Shown: in pieces, positions 55,228-64,000 of the stretch
How positions within the stretch are numbered: the stretch's first letter is position 1
How the letters are laid out: every line of letters begins with the position of its first letter
Assembly: GCA_907163375.1 (NCBI GenBank)
Contig: CAJQUW010008760.1
Span: 1-64,000 of the forward strand
Direction: 5' to 3'
Origin: Prostheceraeus crozeri
Taxonomy: Eukaryota; Platyhelminthes; Polycladida; Euryleptidae
Length of the DNA stretch: 64,000 nt
The notes under the pieces: generated by a model
Databases searched by the model: none
Told to the model about the DNA's origin: nothing
Seen by the model: only the letters and a program-made list of their open reading frames with translations
Program-made: the position numbers and the translations under genes

Positions 55228-55510
55228 AATCTTTGCCGAAAAAATTTGGAAATTCCTTCCAAAGATTGGAAGATGAAAAATGTCCCCCACTCTCACCGTC
55301 AGGATGGGAGTAACTGCGGACTATTCTGTCTGATGTTTGGAGAGTCTGTATGCGGTATCCGGGACTCTCTCATCCTGCCACTGGATACATGCAGGACGAA
55401 GGAGCGCCTCAAAATTCGGCGAAGGCTATTGATGTCCGCCGACATTCCAACCTCCCCATGTACCCACTGGGGAGGTGGATTGTACTTTAAAGTGCTGAAA
55501 GGACTCGTGG
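55228..55510 (+). CDS. Ulp1-type (C48) cysteine protease exon with start of a PHD finger
   Basis: An acceptor (TTCTACAATTCCAG) precedes 55228. The reading has the C-terminal half of a Ulp1/SENP peptidase: W in SKDWKMKNVP, then RQDGSNCGLFCLMFGESVC, which holds the oxyanion Q and the catalytic C. These enzymes cleave SUMO or related conjugates. The His and Asp would lie in earlier exons, not found here. After the protease comes SADIPTSPCTHWGGGL; C is placed like the first zinc ligand of a PHD finger completed at 58129, with W where the next Cys is expected. The donor TGG|GTAAGT ends the exon out of phase with 58129 by one base; CTC|GTGGGT would be in phase. Confidence 0.6.
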
Positions 55511-55850
55511 GTAAGTAAAAGATGTCAATTCAGCTGTATCGGTTTTTATACTGTTCATTATAGGAAGCCAAAAGCGTCGATGTATGCTTGTTACTGAATT
55601 CTTTTTTCTTTTTCCAAAGAGATTGATTACGAGGCCTTTCGGGCGTCACAGACGTCCATCGTCAGGCAATTGAATGTAACTGCAGTGTCGTACACGCGCA
55701 GCACATGATTAGTATTCGATCATATCACGCCATTCAACAGAGACAAATAAAAGAATTCATTAGTAGAAAATAACAAAATAAGACACTACCTCTTAAGACA
55801 TCGAACTAGTAGTAAGAAAATAAGTTAAAAGAAACGAAGGAAAGACAGAA

Positions 55851-56393
55851 TCATTCACTCCACACATTCCCGACATGAAACTTAGTCTTGTTGGACGAAT
55901 TGAAAGTTTGAGACCACAAAGATTCCTTGATGATCCGCTTCCTCCAAACTACATCTCTGTCAACTATCTCCATCATAGAGAGATCCACATTGTGATGGTC
56001 TTCATGCACATGTCTCGCAATCTCAGACCTGTCAACGTCTATTTGTTTCACTGCTCGAAGATGTTCTTCTTGCGCTCCTCCATCGTGCGACCAGATTCTC
56101 CGACGTAGGACCAGGAGCAGTCTGGCTGTGAGCAGGGTACCCTGTAACACTACACCAAGCTCCAATCCGAGAGTCGGTCTCTTCTTCACCAAAAGCTGTT
56201 GAAGAGTGGTTGTGGGTTTCATACCGACGTGGATGCCAGCTGTCTTCAGAATACCTTGTATCTTCTCTGACAGACAAGGAACATAAGGAATCGAGCCTTT
56301 GATGGTTTTGCTTTCAACTTCAATCGTCTCTTCCTTAGCTTCTTGAGACCACCATTTTTTGCATTCCTGCTCAGTGAAACCATTCACTTTCAA
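55851..56393 (-). pseudogene. Penelope-like GIY-YIG fragment, left arm
   Basis: The minus frame starts MKVNGFTEQECKKWW and is 180 codons long. It mirrors the plus copy at 56513-57055 except for a stretch near residues 80-108, where compensating frameshifts replace the GIY-YIG core (GVVLQGTLLTARLLLVLRRR in place of GVVYRVPCSQPDCSWSYVGE). The nuclease core is therefore destroyed in this arm while the ends stay in frame. It has no RT. Confidence 0.85.
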
Positions 56394-56512
56394 AGAGTTG
56401 AAAACTTCCGCCTTCTCGTCATTGATGAGAGACTTGGAGCATACCTTGAGAGCCCGATGAGATATGCTCCAAGTCTCTCATCAATGACGAGAAGGCGGAA
56501 GTTTTCAACTCT

Positions 56513-57055
56513 TTGAAAGTGAATGGTTTCACTGAGCAGGAATGCAAAAAATGGTGGTCTCAAGAAGCTAAGGAAGAGACGATTGAAGTTGAAAGCAAAA
56601 CCATCAAAGGCTCGATTCCTTATGTTCCTTGTCTGTCAGAGAAGATACAAGGTATTCTGAAGACAGCTGGCATCCACGTCGGTATGAAACCCACAACCAC
56701 TCTTCAACAGCTTTTGGTGAAGAAGAGACCGACTCGCGGATTGGAGCTTGGTGTAGTTTACAGGGTACCCTGCTCACAGCCAGACTGCTCCTGGTCCTAC
56801 GTCGGAGAATCTGGTCGCACGATGGAGGAGCGCAAGAAAGAACATCTTCGAGCAGTGAAACAAATAGACGTTGACAGGTCTGAGATTGCGAGACATGTGC
56901 ATGAAGACCATCACAATGTGGATCTCTCTATGATGGAGATAGTTGACAGAGATGTAGTTTGGAGGAAGCGGATCATCAAGGAATCTTTGTGGTCTCAAAC
57001 TTTCAATTCGTCCAACAAGACTAAGTTTCATGTCGGGAATGTGTGGAGTGAATGA
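56513..57055 (+). pseudogene. Penelope-like GIY-YIG fragment, right arm
   Basis: 180 codons from MKVNGFTEQECKKWW. The GIY-YIG core is readable: LGVVYRVPCSQPDCSWSYVG, then ESGRTMEERKKEHL, with the two cysteines typical of the family, H-rich text (ARHVHEDHHNVDL) and the C-terminus KTKFHVGNVWSE. It differs from the Penelope family at 50-55 kb. It is only the 3' part of an element, although the frame itself is clean. Confidence 0.85.
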
Positions 57056-57399
57056 TTCTGTCTTTCCTTCGTTTCTTTTAACTTATTTTCTTACTACTAG
57101 TTCGATGTCTTAAGAGGTAGTGTCTTATTTTGTTATTTTCTACTAATGAATTCTTTTATTTGTCTCTGTTGAATGGCGTGATATGATCGAATACTAATCA
57201 TGTGCTGCGCGTGTACGACACTGCAGTTACATTCAATTGCCTGACGATGGACGTCTGTGACGCCCGAAAGGCCTCGTAATCAATCTCTTTGGAAAAAGAA
57301 AAAAGAATTCAGTAACAAGCATACATCGACGCTTTTGGCTTCCTATAATGAACAGTATAAGTGATTCAAGCCCTCTATTCCCAGAAATGTATCGGTTTT

Positions 57400-58128
57400 G
57401 AAATGAAAACAGTTAATTTCCGGTAGAGCAACTCTAAAATCAATAACAGATTAGGCATAATAAATATTCAAAGCTGGAGTTCGAAACAATTCCACCTGTG
57501 AAACCTAGATCCTCGAATACAGGGTGCACCAGATAATGGATTACAAAATCCAGAAGGAGAAATTTTCAAATACCCAGTCATACACAGCAAGTAGTCTTCG
57601 GTGTACCAAGCGTAAAATTATGTAGTACATTAGACAGTGTAATTTCTAATTCTGACCAATTTACATGTAACTTTTAGTATTTGATTGTTTATGATATCTG
57701 ATGTCTCAAGTCTTCAACCCCATCGAAGTTATAGCGGGCGATTGTGAACGATGTTTCCGAATTTCACACTTCGTGCTCAATACCGTATCTGTAGACATCA
57801 TTACTAAACCAAAAAATCACTAGGTATGTCACAATCGCATGAAATAAATCAATGCAAGCAGCTGAAGAAATTTCTAACGCAAAAAATATGTGCCAGTGGC
57901 AGAATAATATAACTGCGTATCAAATAGGGCCTACATATACACTTCTACTGGCTGCACAGGTAACAAGCATAAGTAGATGGATGCTAGACATAGACTACTA
58001 GTGAATGTGCAATAGAACTACCACTGTCTAATCACGAGACCCGAATAAGAATTTCAAATACGTCATAATTATTGGCTTGAATATAAACCAATGCAATTCA
58101 ATTATTCAAATGTTCTCTTTCGTTTCAG
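57400..58128. other. Remainder of the putative Ulp1-PHD intron
   Basis: Non-coding AT-rich sequence between the Penelope insertion and the next exon candidate. No element ends were recognised. It ends in the pyrimidine-rich acceptor TCTCTTTCGTTTCAG. Confidence 0.4.
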
Positions 58129-58247
58129 GTTCAGTGCAAACGATGTCAATCCCGTTTCCATCGACAGTGTGCTGCAGGTGGCTCACTAGTGAAAGAACTT
58201 TGCCTCCTATGCATTGAACTTTCTTTTTTTGATTTGCAAATACATAC
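58129..58247 (+). CDS. PHD-finger exon (C-terminal half)
   Basis: Right after the acceptor (..TTTCGTTTCAG, ending 58128) the reading is VQCKRCQSRFHRQCAAGGSL, then VKELCLLC. This gives C-x2-C-x4-H-x2-C-x12-C-x2-C, the last six ligands of a PHD zinc finger, which reads histone tails or other chromatin marks. The first ligand pair is expected upstream and has a candidate in the Ulp1 exon (PCTHW). The exon's 3' limit is unclear; the frame stays open to a TAG at about 58314. A second acceptor/donor pair encloses 58250-58317 in another frame. Confidence 0.5.
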
Positions 58248-58317
58248 AGGCCTACATATCTCCGCGATGTTTTCTCTGATGAAAATTCAGATGACATTAA
58301 GCCCTCACATCATTTAG

Positions 58318-61300
58318 GTAACTACATATAAGTAGAGAAGTGATACGCCCAAGTGAAGTAGTTATAATGTACATAAAATAGAAATAAACTTTTGCAAGAT
58401 ACAAAAAAAATATTTTCATGCCACCGGTATCGACCCTTTTGCCAACTTGAGTGAAAACATGTGAATGAAATGCTAGAAAGAGTTTTGTTGGCTCAGATGA
58501 CGCATCGTGCATATGGTTGATTTGTTTTATGTCCATCTGTCAACATGAGGATAGTCTACATATTCGCCACTTGATTTATAGAAATGAGCGCTATTAGGTA
58601 GAATTTGTAGACAAGGCTAATAAGACAGCGTGATGTAAGGCCTACTAAAGTCGGGAATAGAGTTCAGGTGGTGCAAAATGTTCTTGGCCGGTGATTTTTC
58701 TGAACGATCTCTCACTAACATGTTGCTCTATCTGGTAAAATTAGGAGGCAAATAAGATTGGACGTGTGCAGTTAAATGGTGATGTTACGGTACCCGAAAA
58801 TTGTCAATGAACTAAATAAACTACTTTCTATGAGAAAATCTAAAGATAAAATGTGCATTAATTATATAGTCGATTTAGATATATCGTGGATTTAGCTTTG
58901 AAGGTAGCGACCGCATACCAACCGAATGTACGTGCAGCAAAAGTGACTTGAACAATAAAATAGAAGCACTACATTTTTAGATGTCATTTTTCGAAAAAAT
59001 TAGTTCAATATTTTGATTAGTCAATTTCTGGCCAATCAAAATTGAGTTGAGAATGCGATTTCTCAATCCGATTTTAAAAGTCGCATTCGTATAAATGAAG
59101 TGTGCAAACATGCCTGAGAATATGATAAAATATCGCTCTCATTTTTCATTTTCAAGCGCATCAATATATGTGCTTAGTATCTGAGCATCAAATGTAACCG
59201 CTAAGGATACATGGCATAAAGAAATACACACACAGAAAAGCGACTGACTTTATCACTCAGTAAGTTGTTTTGTGCCCTGAAACCCAAATCGTCGCAACTA
59301 TTCCAGTACACGATCCTACCTCTCAAAGCATATTTCTTTGATCGGCCAATTTGCTTCTAATAACTTGATGGTATCAGTAAGACACCCAGGCTATTGATCC
59401 CATTAAAGATCTACTTTAAATAGGTATTTTATTACTTTTTAAGGTGATGGTTGGAGTTAAAATTCCTCATCAGCGGAGCTCTGTAGAAGGTAAACTGTAA
59501 TAAGCACATTATTCAACGACATTGATTAGCTCCGATGAGATCAAAATTTGACATGACATTATTTGTAGTCTGAAATCCTTCATGACTCATTTTCATCGAT
59601 GACCCAGATTAATTTAAATTACTGGTAATTTATTATTGAGGGTGATTGACATGTTTCTAGTTTCGTGCTTCTAGATGCTAGCTCACTTTTTCAAAAAGTA
59701 ATTGGCTCATGTTTGATGAATTCAAATCATTGCGCAAATTGGGTATTTCATTCTATGAAACTAATGGCGGCAACTACCATCTATGGGTGAACAGCCGTAG
59801 CTACAATGCTACCACTTTTAATACAGTCCTATCCAAAATGTGCCCTGTCACTCACTGTTTCATTCGGATTGTGAATTCCTAGATAATAGATGCAATTATG
59901 ATTGGGGTGTATATTGACAACACCGTGGTGTCAATAGGCGCCCACAGGCTATTGTCACCAACAGAAATGTCTACAGTGCGATTTTGATTTTTTTTGGGGG
60001 AAGTTGTTGATTTTCTATGCATACTTGTATATCCACTGTGAAATACAAAATTCACATTATCGTCATTACTTCTTAGAAATTGCGAAATTTGTATTATGAT
60101 CAATTCTGCAATTTTTTTTAAAGAATGTAGTTTGCTAACGTGAATTGGAGTACCGGTACGTGCTTCCCTAAAGTGCATGTCTTGCACGTTGATTTAAACA
60201 TCAGATTTGAAAATATTATTCATTTGATGATTTATAGGAAATTTTGCCAAAAAGTGAATGCCGAATATTGAATGCCAAAAATTGCATTCAGTTATTTGGT
60301 AATATGTGGTGTGAATTATGATCAGATAATGAACCTCCTCAAGAATTGAAGTCGTTCTGCGTGACAGCGCATATTCAGACATTTTCAAATGGTTGTTGTA
60401 ACACACCCCACTAAATTCTGATTGTGAAAATTGTGATATAATTACACATGATATCAACATCGATAAATTGAAGCACCAGTTTAGTTTTAGACATGTTTAC
60501 AGTAGAATCAATGACGTGGGTTTTTTGTCTTACTTCTACCACGGTCAGAATAATAGCTGCTACCACTAGATCCATGAAATTTTTGGGAGATTGCTACTAT
60601 TGAAATCTCATCTCTATCATTGCATTCCGTATCTACAGGCTGATAGTTGCTTTCTACTCTAGAATGCTAGAAAGTAGTAGAACAGTCTTTCAAATAGGAC
60701 TCAATTTTTTTCCCCCCAATTTCAATTTTCAATTTTTCTTCACGATTTTGGTGATCCTTGAACAATTATTCAGCTCAACTCGTGGTTATGATTCCTTGAT
60801 CGTTCTGCGTTTCGTCATCTTTTTCAAAGTTATAGCTGAAGAGGCCAGGAAGTTCACATAAAATAATCGTAAAAAATTATTTAAGAAGCTTAATGAATGT
60901 AATGTAGTAAATAATAGTCCTTTCAAGGGCTTAAACGTATATATAGTTTGTGCGAACATTCATGCGTACAACTGTAGTATGTAGCAAGTTTCACATTGGC
61001 AGTCATTTGTTTCTTGGTGGTGGGTCATTTTTATAGTTTTTTTGTACCAAACGATAAATTTCGATGGAAATTTCAGCACTTATTCAAGAAAGTGCATATA
61101 GAACAGAAGACGAATTTCGGTCAACAATAGTTTTATACTGAAATGGCTATCACCTTGAACATTTTTTACAGATATTCAACCAAGTTGAGTTGTATAGTTG
61201 GTTATTATGGTTAAATATAATCTGCTCTTGCAGTAATGGAGCTAATTTTGAAGAATATTTTTAATGAAGGTTTCTTGCAATGGTAGTGTGTGCTGACAAG

Positions 61301-62214
61301 TAAATTTTAGAATTCAATTTTTGAATTTGTGGAACCATTGATTATGAATTAGACGCTCGAACCAGTAGGAAATGAAGTTTTGTGAGATGGGTAGATTCGT
61401 CGTCGAATTTCACAAAAGTGCAGCAGGTTTCGATTAAGTCGTCGACCACGGAACCCGGAAAAAGATATATTATCTGACGTGACTAATTAGTTATGTAGCT
61501 TACCTAAAAATTCTCATGTCTTAGATCAGACGGTTGGACATCGACATAACTTCTTATGTCACAGCACAACATACCTATAGATGAATTTGCATACAATAGA
61601 CGTGTATCACTCAAGGGATAGCGTGAATCATGTTGTGTTTGCCATCAATACTAAGGTATAAGCCGCAACAACTCTGTTTTGGGAGACCCACAACGAACTG
61701 CTGGAGCCTATTGAGTTTCCGAATAAAATGTTAACAGAAGCATAGGTTTTGGATGTCAATGAAATAATTTCGGTTTCAATTTCTATTCGAGGCTTTCGCA
61801 TGAGACAGTTTAATCAAAACCGGTTTCAGAACCAATTTACATATAACCATTTTGACCATGAACCGTCTAAACTAGCAGCAACGTCATTAGCTGAAGCTTT
61901 TGTCGATCCAACATCGCGAGTGTTCTCGAAGCACCGACATAGGAAATTTAGAACAATTCCACATCTGATATTGAACTACCGAACTTAAATTATTTGGTTC
62001 GTGGACAAAGATTTGTCCGTTGGCTTGAGGCGGATTGACAGTGAATGCCATTTGGTTGCTACAGAAAAAATAAAAAAAAAAATGCGGAATCCCTATGGAA
62101 ATGTAGGAAGGGGATCGATGTGATGCTGTGAAATATTCCTTCAAATCCATGAAAATAATCATAGCTGGAAAGCGCATTGAGAAAAAATCGCCGCTCCTGT
62201 ATAAGTAACGTTTT
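58318..62214. other. Unassigned, mostly unique sequence
   Basis: No gene or element that I can support. 59032-59096 is the inverted partner of 32971-33034. Short minus-strand frames at 59879-60187 and 60194-60460 and a plus frame at 60664-60861 have no recognisable domain. T- and A-runs are frequent. Confidence 0.4.
59032..59096 (+). repeat. Short dispersed repeat, plus copy
   Basis: CCAATCAAAATTGAGTTGAG through AAAAGTCGCATTCGTATAAAT is the reverse complement of 32971-33034 with few differences. It contains the hairpin TTGAGAA-TGCGAT-TTCTCAA. Confidence 0.6.
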
Positions 62215-62218
62215 TACG

Positions 62219-63960
62219 CTTTTGGTTTTATTTTTTTTTTTTGTTTTTTAGCTTTTTTTGCGTTGGTTTTGTTTTTATATTTTGTTTTTTTTTTTTGTAA
62301 GTTTTTGGGTGTTGCAGTTTTTTTTTTTTGTAGTTGGTCTTTGTTGTTCTTTGCGGTTTTTTCTGGGTGTTTTGTTTATTTGGGTGTTTCTTCGTTTTTT
62401 TTTTTTTATTATGGTTTGTTTATTTATGTTTGTTGTTTTTTTTGGTGTGTCTTTTTTGTTTGGTATTATTGGTTTTGGTTTTTTGTTTTTTATCGGGCAG
62501 GTATTTATGTTTTTTTTGTTCTGTCGTTTTGGGGTTTTGTTTTTGTTATTTTTTAGTTTTTGTTTATTGGTTTATTCTTTTGATTTTCGTGTGGGGGGGG
62601 GGGGGGGGGGGGGGGTTTGTGGTTTGTATTTTGTTTTTTCTTGTTTTTTCGGTTGTTGGTTGGATGTATTGGGTATTTATGTTTTGTTTGTTGACGATTG
62701 ATTTGGATTTTTTTTTTGTTTTTTTTTTTTTCTTTGTTTTTTTATTTTTATTCTGAAAATGAGAGCACTCTGGCCCCCCCCCGAAGGTACACTATATGAA
62801 GACCACTAGTTGGGGATTTTTTTGTTTGTTGTTTGGTTGGTTTGGGGGTGGTTATTTATTTTTTTTTTGTTTTTTTTTGTTAGTTGGTGTTTTTTGTAGT
62901 ATTTTTTGTTTTGTGTTCTTTTTTTTTTTTTTTTTTTGTTTTTGTGTTTGTTTTTTCTGGTTTTTGTTGTTTACTTTGGTGAATTTTTTTGGGTATTTGT
63001 CTTTTTTTAGTTTTTTTTGTTTGGTTTATTGGTGTTGATTTTTTTTGCTTTTTATTTTTTTTGGGTTGAAAGGATTTTATTTTTTGTGTTTGTGGCTGAT
63101 ATTATTTTGAGTTGTTTATTGTTTTTTTTTGCTTTTTGTGTGTTTTAGTTTATTTGTTTGCTGGGTTTATGTTTTATATAACAACAATATTTTTGTTTTG
63201 TTTGTATATGTTTGTTATTTTTTGTTTTTTGGGTTGTTTTTTAGATTTTTTGTTGGTTTTTATTTTTTTGTTTTTTTTTTTTTTTTTTGTTTTTATTTGG
63301 TTTTTTTTTTTTTGAGTCTGTTGTATTTCGGTAAGTTGATTGAATTTTTTTAAGTTTGGTTTTTTTTATTGTTATTGTCTTTTTTTTTTTTTGTGTTTGG
63401 TTTTTATTTTTATTTTGTTTTTCTTTTGTGTGTGGGGGGCTTTTATTGTTTTGTTCTTTATTTTTCTTATTTGTCTTTTTTTTTTTATTTTTTTTTTTTT
63501 TATGGTGTTTTTTTTTGTATTTTCTTTTGTTTTTTGGTTTTTTATGGTTTTTGTTGTTTTCTCTTTTTGTTGTTATTTATTGTTGTTTTTTTTTTTTTTT
63601 GATGTTTTTGTTGTTAATTGTTGTTTTTTTTTTGCTTTTTGTTCTTTTTTTGTTTTGGGTTGTGTGGTTTGGTTTTTTTTAATGTTAGATGTGGTTTACT
63701 GCTGTTGTTTTTTTTTTTTTTTTATATTTTTTTTTTTTTTTTTGGGTCATTGAGTTTGGTGTATGGTGGTTTTTTGGTTTTTTGGTTTTGGGGTTGTGTT
63801 GGATCGTTTTTCTTTTTAGTTTTGGGTGTTGGTTATGTTTTCTTTTTTTTTTATTGAGGTTTTTTGGATTGGGTTTTCTTGATTTGTTGGTTTTTTTATG
63901 GGGGGGGGGGGGGATTTTTAATTTTTTTGTGTCTCTTTATTTTTGGTGTAGTTTTTTTTT
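62219..63960. repeat. Extreme T/G low-complexity block
   Basis: For about 1.7 kb the plus strand is almost only T and G, with long T runs, G23 at 62593-62615 and G14 at 63900-63913. A balanced-composition island occurs at about 62753-62815 (with C8). Every plus frame is open for long stretches and translates to Phe/Val/Leu/Cys-rich text, which is a composition effect and not coding. It starts abruptly after normal sequence and may be an assembly or read artefact. Confidence 0.85.
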
Positions 63961-64000
63961 TGTGGAAATTGTCAAAACAGTTACATTTATTATGTATCAC

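Larger units (their letters stand above)
55535..57399. mobile_element. Inverted Penelope-like insertion with 12-bp duplication
   Basis: TGTATCGGTTTT occurs at 55535-55546 and 57388-57399 and brackets a 1.84-kb insertion. The insertion is an inverted repeat: arm 55547-56443 (minus sense) and arm 56465-57359 (plus sense) around a 21-bp spacer, then a 28-bp unpaired tail. Both arms carry the 3' part of one Penelope-like element. It lies in the intron right after the Ulp1 exon. Variable duplications and inverted ends are known for Penelope-like elements. Confidence 0.88.

Noticed and set aside
62258..63857. Hydrophobic Phe-rich frames resembling membrane proteins
   Set aside because: Pure T/G composition makes stops rare and codons mostly Phe, Val, Leu, Cys and Gly. 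All three plus frames are open alike.
1..64000. CRISPR array, bacterial operon or integrated prophage
   Set aside because: None of the repeat arrays has the spacer pattern, and no prokaryotic gene organisation or phage gene is present.

Overview
The window looks like repeat-dominated nuclear DNA from an animal, most likely an aquatic invertebrate. The DNA is AT-rich. The coding sequence I recognise is almost all transposable-element protein, with GT-AG introns, pol III-type boxes and satellite arrays. There are no prokaryotic operons, rRNA genes or CRISPR arrays. The element mix (Copia, a Gypsy resembling the CsRn1 clade, piggyBac, Tc1/mariner, hAT, CR1/Jockey-like LINEs and several Penelope-like elements) fits a mollusc, echinoderm, hemichordate or similar genome. 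I cannot name the species.

Layout from the left. 1-2130 is a composite minisatellite. 2150-4140 holds three diverged non-coding repeat units and a cluster of small hairpins with the same ATAG loop and different stems. 4110-7090 is a complex repeat block with eight poly-G tracts, a 281-bp tandem triplication and a 22-bp minisatellite. 7740-16140 is a dispersed repeat ('family X') split by a young Copia element at 8126-15611 with identical 360-bp LTRs. That Copia is itself split by an intact, intron-containing piggyBac at 9167-11680. 17690-21610 is another family X copy, split by a 3.7-kb TIR transposon that contains a second, 1.4-kb element. More family X copies lie at 23540-25020. A 157-bp satellite with seven units occupies 26415-27512. 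27513-34350 is mostly unassigned, with a possible terminal exon and one LINE fragment.

34358-44312 is a 185-bp satellite split by a 7.8-kb Gypsy element (35000-42783), which is in turn split by a 2.7-kb LINE (37551-40279). To its right are a tRNA-like sequence, a short exon encoding a PIP-box-like peptide cut by a Penelope fragment, an intact Tc1-like element (45999-47565), and a second Tc1-like element (47634-50337) with a mutated catalytic residue and a hAT insertion carrying a perfect 8-bp duplication. A 4.5-kb inverted repeat of Penelope-like fragments follows (50.4-54.9 kb).

The best host-gene candidate is a Ulp1-type cysteine protease exon (55228-55510) and a PHD-finger exon (58129 onward). 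The first zinc ligands of the PHD finger appear to lie at the end of the protease exon, so the two probably belong to one gene whose intron was invaded by an inverted Penelope insertion with a 12-bp duplication. 58.3-62.2 kb is unassigned. 62.2-63.96 kb is an extreme T/G-only low-complexity block that may be an assembly artefact.

The main story is insertion stratigraphy. Target duplications and split hosts give a relative order in at least five places: satellite, then Gypsy, then LINE; family X, then Copia, then piggyBac; family X, then TIR element, then inner element; Tc1, then hAT; host gene, then Penelope. I found no single unmistakable new molecular system. The candidates most worth checking are the ATAG-loop hairpins, the Penelope palindromes and the Ulp1-PHD gene.
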